The notes: generated from the letters alone by a model not told the origin. DNA of 64,000 nt from Microlunatus soli (GCF_900105385.1 NZ_LT629772.1:4836001-4900000); one strand, 5' to 3'. Counted from the stretch's first letter, positions 17,712-27,177 are shown. Translations and numbers: made by a program.

Positions 17712-18874
17712 CAGTTGCCGGGCACCTTCTGCTGCCACAGGTTCTTCATGTCGGCGTCCATGTCGGAGTTGAAGCCCGGCCGCAGGTTGCCCGGGTCGGC
17801 GTCGGCGAACTCGGACTTCACCGTCCCCGGGAGTTTGTCCATCGCGATCGCCGGGTAGCCGGCGATCGCGGTCGCGATGGCGGCCTGCTGGGTGGGTTCC
17901 AACAGCCAGTTCGCCAGTTTGAAGGCAGCATCCTGCTTGGTCGATGCGGACAACACGCCGGCGTAGGTGCCGCCGCCGGTGAAGCTCGGGTCGGTGATCT
18001 GCAGAGCCTCGGCCTCCTTCGGTACGACCCCGGACTTGCGGCCGCTGATGAACTGATCGCTCCAGGCCGGGCACATCCAGATCTCCTTCTGCAGCAGGAG
18101 TTCCAGGGTGCCGTTGTTGCCGTTGGGGTAGACGCCCTTCTGATACATCGACGTGTTCAGTCCGGCGAGGGTCGCGAAACCCTTGTCCCACTTGCCCTCC
18201 AGGTCCTTGTGGTAGCCGGTGGTCATCGTCTTCAGATCGGCCGCGGACAGGTATTTGGTGAGCACGGTCTGCACGAAGGAATCACCGGCACCGCCGGTGT
18301 CGGGCGAGTTGTAGGCGAACTTGCCGGGGTTCTTCTTGATCCAGACGAGCAGTTCGTCCAGCGACTTCGGCGGCGTCCCCACCTTGTCCGGCAGGTAGGC
18401 CAGCAGCACCGAGGAGCCGCGGTAGGGGATGGAGTTCTTCGCCGCGGCCGCCTGCAGGTCGGGCAGCACGCCGGTCAGGTTGGCGACCTTGCCGGACGGG
18501 TCGGCGAGCAGCCCGGCCTCGCCGGCCCGGTCGCCCATCGACTCCAGGAAGTCGATGCCCGGATCCTTCTTCTGCTGGGTGGCGGCGGCGATCTTGTTCA
18601 GCACCTGATCGGAGTTCTGGCCGTGCAGGTCGAACTGGAAGGTGATCTTGGTGCCCTGGTTGGCCTTCTCGAAGCCGGGAATCAGGGTCTTGGTCCACAG
18701 ATCCTGGATGTTGGTGTCGGCTCCGCAGTAGACGGTCAGCGCGTTCTTCGCACCGCCCCCGCCGCTTCCGCCGCCGGCAGTGGTCGCGCCCGGGCCGTTG
18801 CCCTGGCAGGCAGTCAGGCCGGCGGTGCCGGCGGCTGCAGCGATTCCGAACGCAATGAACCTACGTCGATCCAT
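17711..18874 (-). CDS. ABC transporter substrate-binding lipoprotein, family 1 (YnjB/PotD-like)
   Basis: Solute-binding lipoprotein, 387 residues, first gene of the six-gene operon. MDRRRFIAFG is a twin-arginine-type signal and LTAC near residue 20-23 is the lipobox. A glycine/serine-rich linker (about residues 25-45) tethers the binding domain. The GSSVLLAYLPDKV and DTGGAGDSFV segments are typical of the family that includes YnjB and iron/polyamine binders. Solute not determinable; a glycerophosphodiester is the best guess from the enzyme encoded at the end of the operon. Confidence 0.88.
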   Translation of the reverse strand: MDRRRFIAFGIAAAAGTAGLTACQGNGPGATTAGGGSGGGGAKNALTVYCGADTNIQDLWTKTLIPGFEKANQGTKITFQFDLHGQNSDQVLNKIAAATQQKKDPGIDFLESMGDRAGEAGLLADPSGKVANLTGVLPDLQAAAAKNSIPYRGSSVLLAYLPDKVGTPPKSLDELLVWIKKNPGKFAYNSPDTGGAGDSFVQTVLTKYLSAADLKTMTTGYHKDLEGKWDKGFATLAGLNTSMYQKGVYPNGNNGTLELLLQKEIWMCPAWSDQFISGRKSGVVPKEAEALQITDPSFTGGGTYAGVLSASTKQDAAFKLANWLLEPTQQAAIATAIAGYPAIAMDKLPGTVKSEFADADPGNLRPGFNSDMDADMKNLWQQKVPGN

Positions 18875-19080
18875 GATGGTCCTCCCCGTGATGAGTGACT
18901 GCCGGGCGACGGTGACCGGAGCGGTTCAGAACCTAGGCGCCATCGGGCCGGTGACAGCGACGCACAGGTGAGCGTAGCGTGAACGCAGTACGGACGGGAA
19001 GGTCGAATTCAGCTCAAGATCAACTACCGCGCGGGTCGCCGGTGGAGACGGTCGATTCCCGCGCGAGCGCACGCGCGTAA

Positions 19081-19086
19081 TAGTGT
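19081..19086 (+). promoter_or_regulatory. -10 element of leaderless ndk
   Basis: TAGTGT with 7 bp to the ndk ATG and no Shine-Dalgarno. The divergent spacer 18875-19093 holds no other gene; I see no copy of the TetR-type palindrome in it. Confidence 0.5.
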
Positions 19087-19093
19087 CTGATCC

Positions 19094-19519
19094 ATGACAG
19101 CAAGCACCCCGGTTCAGCGTTCCTTCGTCCTGCTCAAGCCCGACGCCGTACGGCGCGGCCTGGTGGGGTCGGTGCTGAGCCGGTTCGAGGCCAAGGGTTT
19201 GTCGATCGTGGCGCTGCAGCTGCGGCAGGTCGACGGAGAGCTCTCCGATCAGCATTACGCCGAGCACGTCGAGCGGGACTTCTACCCGCCGCTGCGGGAG
19301 TTCATCACCTCCGGCCCGTCGATCGCGATGATCGTGGAGGGTGACGAGGCGATCGAGGTGGTCCGCGCGCTGAACGGTGCCACCGACGGACGGAAGGCCG
19401 CTCCGGGCACCATTCGCGGTGACCTGTCGCTGTCCAACCGGGAAAATCTGGTGCACGGATCCGATTCGCCGGAGTCGGCCGCCCGCGAGATCGCCCTCTG
19501 GTTCCCCGAGCACAGCTGA
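19094..19519 (+). CDS. ndk: Nucleoside diphosphate kinase
   Basis: Transfers the gamma phosphate between nucleoside tri- and diphosphates through a phosphohistidine. The protein has 141 residues; the nucleotide-binding [12 protein letters not shown] is at residues 11-22 and the active-site His121 is in NLVHGSDS. Length is normal. In M. tuberculosis ndk follows folC and Rv2446c directly; here 7 kb of accessory DNA intervenes. A histidine-kinase gene starts 5 bp after its stop. Confidence 0.96.
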   Translation: MTASTPVQRSFVLLKPDAVRRGLVGSVLSRFEAKGLSIVALQLRQVDGELSDQHYAEHVERDFYPPLREFITSGPSIAMIVEGDEAIEVVRALNGATDGRKAAPGTIRGDLSLSNRENLVHGSDSPESAAREIALWFPEHS

Positions 19520-19524
19520 CGACG

Positions 19525-20802
19525 ATGCCGACCCACCTGGCGGGCCTGCTGCGGGCCAGCGAAGGGACCGGGGTCGGTGCCGAGCTGCCGACCCGGAGCC
19601 TGATCTTCGACTGCCTGCTCGCCGGGGTGTTCTTCGCCTGTGGGTCGGCGTTCCTGCCGCTGTTCTTTGCGCAGTGGCGCCCGATCGATGCGGCGTTCGT
19701 CGCGTTGGTCTGCCTGCCGTTGATGTTGCGGCGCAGGTTGCCGCGGATCTCGTTCGTGCTCTGCCAGGTCTTCGGGCTGTTCCAGGTCTGGTGGCCGAGC
19801 CCGATCGGCCTGCATGACGGGGCGCTGCTGTTCTCGCTCTATTCCCTGGTCGGTTTCACCAATCGGCGGACCGGCCTCTACGGGTTGGCGGTGCTGTTGG
19901 TGGTGGCCTTCTCCGGGGCGGTCAACGACTGGTGGGGTTTCGTCGATGATCAACTCTCCAAGGCCTTCTCCACCACGCCCAGCCTGCTGACCAGGGTCGC
20001 CACCACCGCCGGGATGATCGCACTGGTCTTCGCCGCGTGGGCCTCGGGTGAGCGGCTGCGGTCGGCTCGGATGGGGCAGGTGGCGCTGACCGATCGCGCC
20101 GAGCAACTCGAACGAGAACGGGAGCAGCAGTCCAGGATCGCGGCGGCCGCCGAACGGGCCCGGATCGCGCGCGAGATGCACGACGTGATCGCGCACGCGC
20201 TGTCGGTGATGATCGCCCAGGCCGACGGTGCTGCGTACGTGATCGACAGCAGCCCCGCGACGGCGAAGACCGCATTGGAACGGATCTCCGGCACCGGCCG
20301 GGACTCGCTGACCCAGATGCGTGGTCTGCTCGGGCTGCTCCGGGAGGGCGAGGACGACCCGAGCCGTGCGGCGGTGCCGCAGCCGGGCGTGGAGCAGCTG
20401 CCCCAGCTGGTGGAGCAGGCCGGCGCGACCGGACTGACGGTGACGTTGGAGCAGACCGGCAATGCCGACAAGGTGGCCGAGATGACCGGCCTGACGATCT
20501 ACCGGCTGGTGCAGGAGAGCCTGACCAACGCCCGCAAGCACGGCGGTGACCAGGTCCGGCTGGTGATCGACTTCGGCGCCGACGGCACCGACCTGCGGGT
20601 GATCAACAGTGTCGCCGACACCGACAAGAGGCTGCAGACCGGCGAACCGGGGCATGGCCTGCAGGGCATGAAGGAGCGGGTCGGTGCGGTCGGCGGTCGG
20701 CTGACCACCGGTCCGCAGGCGGACGGATTCGAGGTTCACGCCTGGTTGCCGCATCTTCCCGCTACCGTGGCGCCAGCAGAACCGACGGCAGGAGAGAGCT
20801 GA
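19525..20802 (+). CDS. Sensor histidine kinase, DesK/NarL-partner type
   Basis: Two-component sensor of 425 residues. Four or five membrane segments (about residues 25-170) precede a coiled-coil linker and a HisKA_3 dimerisation domain with phospho-accepting His219 in REMHDVIAHALSVM. An HATPase domain follows with the N-box QESLTNARKHG near residue 338 and GLQGMKERV near residue 380. No extracellular sensor domain is seen, so it probably senses membrane state or a small ligand in the membrane, as DesK-type kinases do. One base separates it from the response-regulator gene. Signal unknown. Confidence 0.92.
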   Translation: MPTHLAGLLRASEGTGVGAELPTRSLIFDCLLAGVFFACGSAFLPLFFAQWRPIDAAFVALVCLPLMLRRRLPRISFVLCQVFGLFQVWWPSPIGLHDGALLFSLYSLVGFTNRRTGLYGLAVLLVVAFSGAVNDWWGFVDDQLSKAFSTTPSLLTRVATTAGMIALVFAAWASGERLRSARMGQVALTDRAEQLEREREQQSRIAAAAERARIAREMHDVIAHALSVMIAQADGAAYVIDSSPATAKTALERISGTGRDSLTQMRGLLGLLREGEDDPSRAAVPQPGVEQLPQLVEQAGATGLTVTLEQTGNADKVAEMTGLTIYRLVQESLTNARKHGGDQVRLVIDFGADGTDLRVINSVADTDKRLQTGEPGHGLQGMKERVGAVGGRLTTGPQADGFEVHAWLPHLPATVAPAEPTAGES

Positions 20803-20803
20803 G

Positions 20804-21469
20804 ATGACGATCAAGGTGTATCTGGTCGATGATCAGGAGCTGGTCCGTGCCGGTTTCGCCATGGTGATCGGTTCGCAGCCCGATATGGAGGTGGTCGGGC
20901 AAGCGAGCAACGGTGCCGACGCGGTCGATCAGCTCGCCGTGACCGCTGTCGATGTGGTGATCATGGACGTCCGGATGCCCCGGATGGACGGGGTCGCGGC
21001 AACCAAGATCATCACCGAGCGGTATCCGGACGGGCCGAAGGTGATCGTACTGACCACCTTCGATCTGGACGAACACGCCTTCTCCGCGCTGCGGGCCGGT
21101 GCGGCAGGATTTCTGCTCAAGGACACCCCGCCGGACCGGTTGCTGGAGTCGATCCGGACCGTGCACGACGGCGACTCGGTCGTCGCACCGAGCACCACCA
21201 AACGGCTGATCGAACGCTTCGTCGACGAGGTTCCCGAGCCGCACGCCGCCGACACCTCCCAGTTGGCCGACCTCACCGACCGGGAACGGGAGGTGATGTT
21301 GGAGATCGCCAACGGCCTGAGCAACTCCGAGATCGCCGCCAAGTTCTTCGTCAGCGAGGCCACGGTCAAGACCCACGTCGGCCGGATCCTGGCCAAGACC
21401 GGGCTGCGGGACCGGGTCGCGCTGGTCGTGCTGGCCTATCGCACCGGTCTGGTCCGGCCGACCGGGTAG
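20804..21469 (+). CDS. LuxR/NarL-family response regulator
   Basis: Partner of the upstream kinase, 221 residues. The receiver domain has the acidic pocket VDDQE at residues 8-12 and the phosphorylated Asp55 in VVIMDVRMPRMDG, and the conserved Lys in FLLKDTPP near residue 105. The C-terminal GerE helix-turn-helix is LTDREREVMLEIANGLSNSE through ATVKTHVGRILAKTGLRDR (about residues 158-205). Target genes are unknown; the Mrp antiporter operon begins about 70 bp downstream and is a natural candidate. Confidence 0.94.
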   Translation: MTIKVYLVDDQELVRAGFAMVIGSQPDMEVVGQASNGADAVDQLAVTAVDVVIMDVRMPRMDGVAATKIITERYPDGPKVIVLTTFDLDEHAFSALRAGAAGFLLKDTPPDRLLESIRTVHDGDSVVAPSTTKRLIERFVDEVPEPHAADTSQLADLTDREREVMLEIANGLSNSEIAAKFFVSEATVKTHVGRILAKTGLRDRVALVVLAYRTGLVRPTG

Positions 21470-21498
21470 CTCTCTCAGGTTCGGCTCAGCGGTTCCGG

Positions 21499-21504
21499 TA
21501 GGGT
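21499..21504 (+). promoter_or_regulatory. Possible -10 element of the mrp operon
   Basis: TAGGGT in the short spacer after the response-regulator gene, about 40 bp before the probable mrpA start. No convincing -35 is visible. Confidence 0.3.
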
Positions 21505-21562
21505 TCAATTCCGCGTCCCGTGAATAACGAGAGGCACCACCCTGTTACTGCCGCTGATCGCC

Positions 21563-24358
21563 GTGCATTTCGGTGTCGCCGTGTGCGCTCCGCTGCTCGC
21601 GCGCTGGCTGCGACTGCGGACGTTCTACGTCCTCGCCCTGCCACCGCTGATCACGTTCATCGTGTTGGCGACCGAGCTGCCGACGATCCTGGCCGGACAT
21701 GCCATCACCCAGCAGGTCACCTGGATCGGGACCTTCGACCTCCGGGTCTCGTTCTCGATCGGCACCCTGCAATGGGTCCTCGGCCTCGTCGTCAGCGGCA
21801 TCGGGACATTGGTGCTGCTCTACTGCCGATGGTATTTCGCCTCCGGCATCCCGGTCCGGACCGCGGCCATCCTGCTCGCCTTCGCCGGCGCGATGCTCGG
21901 GCTGGTCACCTGTGACGATCTGATCCTGCTCTACGTCTTCTGGGAACTCACCACCGTCTTCTCCTATCTGCTGGTCGGGCACAATCCGGCCAACGAGGCC
22001 AACCGGCGGGCCGCGATGACCGCGTTGGTGGTGACCACCGTCGGCGGTCTGGCGATGCTGGTCGGGATCCTGCTGCTCGGTTCGGTCGCCGGCACCTTCT
22101 CCCTGCAGGCGATCCTGTCCCGGCCGCCCTCGGGGGCGGCAGTCAGCGCCGCCGTGGCGCTGCTGTTGGTCGGCGCGCTGTCGAAGTCGGCCCAGCTGCC
22201 GTTCCACTTCTGGCTGCCCGGCGCGATGGCGGCACCGACACCCGTCAGCGCCTACCTGCACGCTGCTGCGATGGTGAAGGCCGGCGTCTACCTGGTCGCG
22301 CTGCTGGCACCGGCGTTCGCAACCGTGCCGCTGTGGCGGCCGGTGCTGCTGATCATCGGCCCGCTGACCATGCTGCTCGGCGGCTGGCGGGCGTTGCGGC
22401 AGCACGACATCAAGCTGCTGCTCGCCTTCGGCACGGTCAGTCAGCTCGGCTTCATGATCACCATTGTCGGCATCGGGACCCAGGAAGCCGCGCTGGCCGG
22501 CTGTGCGGTCCTGATCGGCCACGCGCTGTTCAAGTCGGCGCTGTTCATGATCGTCGGCATCGTCGACCATCAGGCCGGCACCCGTGACCTGCGTGCGTTG
22601 TCCGGCGTCGGGCGGCAGCGGCCGGCGCTGGCCGTGGTCACGATCCTCGCCGCGGCATCGATGGCCGGGATCCCGCCGACCTTCGGCTTCGTGGCCAAGG
22701 AGGGCGCTCTGGGGGCGCTGCTCCATCTGGGCGGCTCGGCCGGCGTGGCGGTGCTGGTGGCGATCGTGGTCGGATCGGTGCTGACCGTCGGTTACAGCCT
22801 GCGCTTCGTCTGGGGCACCTTCGCGACGAAGAAGGACACCGACCATCACATCGAGCCGACCAGGTTCCCGGCGCCGGCTCTCGGCTTCTGGCTGATGCCC
22901 GCCATCCCGGCGGTCCTCGGGCTGCTGCTCGGATTCGTCTCCGGCCCGACCGGACATCTGCTGGACGGTTACGCCCACACCGTGCCCCAGGGAGAACCCG
23001 GGGAACTGGTGCTCTGGCACGGTCTGACGCCGCAGCTGGGTCTGTCGGCCCTGGCGATCGGGCTCGGGATCGCGATCTTCGTCGACCGGCGACGCTTCGC
23101 GGCGCTGCAGCGGACACTGCCAGGGCTGGGGGACGCCGGTGCGTTGTACGCCAAGGCGATGCGTGGTGTGGACCGGGCCGCGGTGGAGATCACGGCTCTG
23201 GCTCAGCGTGGCTCGCTGCCGGTCTACCTCGGTGCGATCGCGTTGGTGTTCGTGGTGTTCCCGGGGTCGGCGTTGATCATGGCCGCCGATCTGCCGCGTT
23301 CGGTCCGGCCGTTCGACAATCCCGCCCAGGTGGTGGTCGGCGGATTGATCATCGTCGCCGTCGTGCTGGCCGGCCGGGCGCGCGGTCGGATGAAGGCGAT
23401 CCTGCTGGTCGGCGTCACCGGCTACGGGGTGGCCTTCCTGTTCCTGCTGCACGGTGCGCCGGATCTGGCGCTGACCCAGGTGCTGGTCGAGACCGTGACC
23501 CTGATCGTGCTGGCGCTGGTGCTGCGCAAGCTCGGCCCGTACTTCTCCGACCGTCCGCTGGCATCGACCCGGTGGTGGCGGCTGATCCTGTCGCTGGGGG
23601 TCGGGTCGGTCGCGGCGCTGGCCGGGCTGGTGGCCGCTTCGAACCGTACCGCCGAACCGGTCTCGGCCCGATTCGCCAAGTTCGCCTACGAGTTCGGCTA
23701 CGGCAAGAACGTCGTCAACGTGACCCTGGTCGACATCCGGGCCTGGGACACGCTGGGCGAGATCTCGGTGCTGATGGTGGCCGCCACCGGTGTCGCCAGC
23801 CTGATCTTCCTCGGCATCCGGCAGCCGGTGTCGCGGCCGCGGCGGCGGCCGGTCGAGCCGGGGGAGGAACACACCACCTGGCTGCGCGGCCAGCACAGCC
23901 TGTCGCCGTACAGCCGCTCGGTGGTCTTCGAGGTGATGACCAGACTGCTGTTCCCGGTGATGATCCTGTGCTCGTTGTACCTGCTGTTCACCGGACACAA
24001 CGCGCCCGGCGGTGGCTTCGCCGCCGGGTTGATCACCGGTCTCGCGCTCGCCGTCCGCTATCTGGCGGGCGGCGCCGGCGAACTGGTCGAGGCCGCCCCG
24101 GTGGATGCCGGCAAGGTGCTCGGTCTGGGTCTGGTGGTGAGCGTGCTCAGCGCGGTGGCCCCGATGCCGTTCGGCGGCCGGATCCTGGAGAGCTACGCCG
24201 TCGATCTGCACCTCGGGGTGCTCGGCGACGTCCACCTGGTGACCTCGATGTTCTTCGACATCGGCGTCTACCTGGTCGTGGTCGGGGTGATGCTGGACCT
24301 GATCCGCAGTCTCGGCGCCGGCGTGGACCGGCAGACGTTGGAGGCGAGTCGATCATGA
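21563..24358 (+). CDS. mrpA: Na+/H+ antiporter subunit A (MrpA with fused MrpB domain)
   Basis: Largest membrane subunit of the Mrp/Sha multisubunit cation/proton antiporter, 931 residues from the GTG at 21563. The proton-channel core related to NuoL covers about residues 60-500, including PFHFWLPGAMAAPTPVSAYLHA-type sequence at the quinone-family signature. MbhD/MbhE-like segments follow, then an MrpB domain from about residue 790 (FTGHNAPGGGFAAGLITG). This A-B fusion explains the absence of a separate mrpB. The real start may be the CTG at 21542: GAGAGG lies 7 bp before it, the added residues (LLLPLIA) fit the family, and GTG 21563 is 28 bp from that ribosome site. ATGA overlap with mrpC. 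Confidence 0.95.
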   Translation: MHFGVAVCAPLLARWLRLRTFYVLALPPLITFIVLATELPTILAGHAITQQVTWIGTFDLRVSFSIGTLQWVLGLVVSGIGTLVLLYCRWYFASGIPVRTAAILLAFAGAMLGLVTCDDLILLYVFWELTTVFSYLLVGHNPANEANRRAAMTALVVTTVGGLAMLVGILLLGSVAGTFSLQAILSRPPSGAAVSAAVALLLVGALSKSAQLPFHFWLPGAMAAPTPVSAYLHAAAMVKAGVYLVALLAPAFATVPLWRPVLLIIGPLTMLLGGWRALRQHDIKLLLAFGTVSQLGFMITIVGIGTQEAALAGCAVLIGHALFKSALFMIVGIVDHQAGTRDLRALSGVGRQRPALAVVTILAAASMAGIPPTFGFVAKEGALGALLHLGGSAGVAVLVAIVVGSVLTVGYSLRFVWGTFATKKDTDHHIEPTRFPAPALGFWLMPAIPAVLGLLLGFVSGPTGHLLDGYAHTVPQGEPGELVLWHGLTPQLGLSALAIGLGIAIFVDRRRFAALQRTLPGLGDAGALYAKAMRGVDRAAVEITALAQRGSLPVYLGAIALVFVVFPGSALIMAADLPRSVRPFDNPAQVVVGGLIIVAVVLAGRARGRMKAILLVGVTGYGVAFLFLLHGAPDLALTQVLVETVTLIVLALVLRKLGPYFSDRPLASTRWWRLILSLGVGSVAALAGLVAASNRTAEPVSARFAKFAYEFGYGKNVVNVTLVDIRAWDTLGEISVLMVAATGVASLIFLGIRQPVSRPRRRPVEPGEEHTTWLRGQHSLSPYSRSVVFEVMTRLLFPVMILCSLYLLFTGHNAPGGGFAAGLITGLALAVRYLAGGAGELVEAAPVDAGKVLGLGLVVSVLSAVAPMPFGGRILESYAVDLHLGVLGDVHLVTSMFFDIGVYLVVVGVMLDLIRSLGAGVDRQTLEASRS

Positions 24359-24810
24359 CCGCCAATCTGACCTTGATCGTCGTCGCCGGCGCGCTGATCG
24401 CGGCCGGCACCTATCTGCTCACCGAACGGGCGATGACCCGGATCCTGCTCGGAGTGCTGCTCAGTTCCAACGGCGTGAGCGTGCTGTTCCTGGTCGCGGC
24501 CGGTGCGGCCGGCAGCGCGCCGATCCTCGGTGACGGTGGGGCGGAGAAGGGCGGCATGAGTGACCCGCTGCCGCAGGCGATGGTGCTGACCGCGATCGTG
24601 ATCACCCTCGGCACCGTGGCCTTCCTGCTGACCATGGCGTATCGGAGCTTCCAGCTGAACGGACATGACGAGGTGCAGGACGACGTCGAGGACGCCCGGA
24701 TCCGGCGCCTCGCGGAGCAGGACGAAGCATCGGACAGCTACGACGAGGGTGGCACCGAACTGACCGACGAGGAAGGCCGGATCGTCGAGTCGGAAGGGCA
24801 GGAGGAGTGA
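24355..24810 (+). CDS. mrpC: Na+/H+ antiporter subunit C
   Basis: NuoK-like subunit of 151 residues from ATG 24355, overlapping mrpA by four bases. Three membrane segments are visible in the first 100 residues, with LLGVLLSSNGVSVLFL and SDPLPQAMVLTAIVITLG as the typical MrpC/NuoK segments. An acidic cytoplasmic tail (about residues 105-151) is longer than in Bacillus MrpC. Its stop overlaps the GTG start of mrpD. Confidence 0.95.
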   Translation: MTANLTLIVVAGALIAAGTYLLTERAMTRILLGVLLSSNGVSVLFLVAAGAAGSAPILGDGGAEKGGMSDPLPQAMVLTAIVITLGTVAFLLTMAYRSFQLNGHDEVQDDVEDARIRRLAEQDEASDSYDEGGTELTDEEGRIVESEGQEE

Positions 24811-26309
24811 ACAACATCCTTGCCCTGCCGGTGCTGCTGCCGCTGTTCGGTGCCGCGCTGACCCTGGTGCTCAGTCATCGGCCGAGGGCGCAGCGGGTGG
24901 CGTCGATCTCGGTGCTCAGTGCCGCGGTGCTGATCGCGGCGACGCTGGTCTATCTGACGTCCACCCGAGACACCGTCGTGCTCTGGGTCGGGGACTGGGA
25001 ACGGCCGCTCGGCATCGCCCTGGTCGCCGACCGGCTGTCGGCGATCATGCTGCTCACGTCGGCGGTGATCACCCTGGCGGTGCTGGTCTTCTCGGTCAGC
25101 GCCGACCAGGCCGAACGGGATCGACGGGCACCGGTGTCGGTGTTCCACCCGACCTTCCTGGTGCTCAGTGCCGGCGTCACCAACGCCTTCCTGGCCGGCG
25201 ATCTGTTCAATCTGTTCGTCGGCTTCGAGATGCTGCTGTTCGCGTCGTACGTGTTGATCACCTTGGGCGGGACCGGCGAACGGGTCCGCGCCGGCACCAC
25301 CTATCTGGTGGTCAATCTGCTGTCCTCGACGCTGTTCCTGATCGCGCTCGCGGTGATCTACGCAGCGACCGGCACGGTCAACCTGGCACACCTGTCGATC
25401 CGCCTCGGTGAGCTGCCCGACAATCTCCAGGCACTGCTGCAACTGCTGCTGCTGATCGTGTTCGCGATCAAGGCGGCGGTGTTCCCGATGTCGGCCTGGT
25501 TGCCGGACTCCTACCCGACGGCTCCGGCGCCGGTGACCGCGGTGTTCGCCGGATTGCTGACCAAGGTCGGTGTGTACGCGATCATCCGCACCCAGACCCT
25601 GCTGTTCCCGGACCGGCACCTGACCGATCTGCTGTCGGTGGCAGCCCTGCTGACCATGATCATCGGCATCCTCGGTGCGGTCGCCCAGACCGAGATCAAG
25701 CGGATGCTGTCCTTCACCCTGGTCAGTCACATCGGCTACATGATCTTCGGCATCGCGTTGGCCAGCCAGGCCGGCCTGGCCGGCGCGATCTTCTACACCG
25801 TGCACCACATCACCATCCAGACCACGCTGTTCCTGGTCACCGGCCTGATCGAGGACCGGGGTGGCAGCACGTCGCTGAACGAGCTCGGCGGTTTGGCCGC
25901 GGTGGCACCGGCGATCGGGGTGCTGTTCTTCATTCCGGCGATGAACCTGGCCGGCATCCCACCGCTGTCCGGTTTCGTCGGCAAGGTGGGGCTGCTGCGG
26001 GCCGGCATCGAGCAGGGGAGTTGGCTGAGCTGGTTGCTGGTCGGCGGCGCCGTGCTGACCAGCCTGCTGACCCTGTACGCGATGGCCAAGGTGTGGAATC
26101 GTGCGTTCTGGCGAGCCGCACCCGAACCCGTACGCAGGGTCGAGGGCCCGCCGCGGAGCAACATGATCACCGCCGGTGTCCTGGTCGCACTGGGGGTCGG
26201 GCTGACCGCCGTCGCCGGTCCGCTCTACAGCTACGCCGACCAGGCGGCCGCCGAGCTGCTGGACAAGGCGCATTACATCGCCGCCGTGTTGCCGAGGGGG
26301 ATTCGATGA
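24807..26309 (+). CDS. mrpD: Na+/H+ antiporter subunit D
   Basis: NuoN/NuoM-like proton-pumping subunit of 500 residues, about 14 membrane segments. It starts with GTG at 24807 in a GTGA overlap with mrpC. Landmarks include the glutamate in VGFEMLLFASYVL (TM5), the lysine in KAAVFPMSAWLPDSYPTAPA (TM7 and signature), and KRMLSFTLVSHIGYM. Works with MrpA as one of the two large antiporter modules. Confidence 0.95.
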   Translation: MNNILALPVLLPLFGAALTLVLSHRPRAQRVASISVLSAAVLIAATLVYLTSTRDTVVLWVGDWERPLGIALVADRLSAIMLLTSAVITLAVLVFSVSADQAERDRRAPVSVFHPTFLVLSAGVTNAFLAGDLFNLFVGFEMLLFASYVLITLGGTGERVRAGTTYLVVNLLSSTLFLIALAVIYAATGTVNLAHLSIRLGELPDNLQALLQLLLLIVFAIKAAVFPMSAWLPDSYPTAPAPVTAVFAGLLTKVGVYAIIRTQTLLFPDRHLTDLLSVAALLTMIIGILGAVAQTEIKRMLSFTLVSHIGYMIFGIALASQAGLAGAIFYTVHHITIQTTLFLVTGLIEDRGGSTSLNELGGLAAVAPAIGVLFFIPAMNLAGIPPLSGFVGKVGLLRAGIEQGSWLSWLLVGGAVLTSLLTLYAMAKVWNRAFWRAAPEPVRRVEGPPRSNMITAGVLVALGVGLTAVAGPLYSYADQAAAELLDKAHYIAAVLPRGIR

Positions 26310-26857
26310 GACTTCGTTCCCGGGTGCAGCCGTTCATGATCATCGTCTGCGCCGTGATCTGGACACTGTTGTGGGGCCAGCTGTCGATCTTCAACCTGGT
26401 GGCCGGTGCGCTGCTCGGACTGCTGATCGGTCTGGTCTTCCCGATGCCACCGATCATCGGGTCGGCCACGGTGCATCCGATCGGTCTGCTCCGGCTGATC
26501 GCTGCGCTGCTGGTCGACCTGGTCCGGTCCAGCATCGGCGTGGCGCGGGTGGTGCTGCGCAGGGGCCGTCGCCCACGTAACGCGATCCTCGGTGTCCAGC
26601 TGCGGACCCGCAACGAGCTGTACCTCACCCAGACCGCCGAACTGATCTCGCTGACCCCCGGCAGTCTGGTGGTCGAGGCCCGGCCGACGAACTGCACCAT
26701 CTATGTCCACATGCTCGACGTCAGCAGCGCCGAGGAACGTGCCGCGGCTCGCACCATGGTGCACACCGCCGAGGCCCGGGTGATCCGGGCCTTCGGCACC
26801 CGGGCAGAGATCGCTGCACTGCGGTCCGGTGATCCGATGCCGGGGGTGGACCGATGA
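26306..26857 (+). CDS. mrpE: Na+/H+ antiporter subunit E
   Basis: Subunit of 183 residues from ATG 26306, overlapping mrpD by four bases. Two membrane segments at the N-terminus (with LLWGQLSIFNLVAGALLG) precede a cytoplasmic domain containing the family signature LISLTPGSLVVE and a conserved TIYVHMLDV strand. The C-terminal 40 residues are a soluble extension. ATGA link to mrpF. Confidence 0.94.
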   Translation: MRLRSRVQPFMIIVCAVIWTLLWGQLSIFNLVAGALLGLLIGLVFPMPPIIGSATVHPIGLLRLIAALLVDLVRSSIGVARVVLRRGRRPRNAILGVQLRTRNELYLTQTAELISLTPGSLVVEARPTNCTIYVHMLDVSSAEERAAARTMVHTAEARVIRAFGTRAEIAALRSGDPMPGVDR

Positions 26858-27177
26858 TCAGCCTGCAACTGCTGCATCAGATCGTCGCCGCGATCGGGAT
26901 CGTCGCCCTCGGCACGGCGGCACTGCTGGCGATCATCCGGATCGCGCGCGGCCCGAGCATCCTGGACCGGGCGGTGGCCACCGACGTGCTGATCGCGGTG
27001 GTGATCGCCGGCCTGGTGCTGGAGGAGGTCGTCAACCGGCACAGCAGCACGCTGCCGGTGATGTTGGTGCTGTCGGTGGTCGGCTTCGCCGGCGCGGTGA
27101 GCATCGCCCGCCAGGTGGCGGCCAGGGAAGGACCCCGATTGGAGGTGAAGGATGACCGGCGAGGCGACGATTCTTGA
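26854..27177 (+). CDS. mrpF: Na+/H+ antiporter subunit F
   Basis: Three-segment membrane subunit of 107 residues with the family motif RGPSILDRAVATDVL near residues 31-45. It overlaps mrpE by four bases and mrpG by 26 bases, so mrpG translation is coupled to it. Confidence 0.93.
   Translation: MISLQLLHQIVAAIGIVALGTAALLAIIRIARGPSILDRAVATDVLIAVVIAGLVLEEVVNRHSSTLPVMLVLSVVGFAGAVSIARQVAAREGPRLEVKDDRRGDDS

Noticed and set aside
21545-24235. An 896-residue minus-strand open frame opposite mrpA
   Set aside because: Composition is Gln/His/Asp/Arg-rich with no known motif, and it exactly mirrors a gene with clear Mrp signatures; it is a high-GC shadow.
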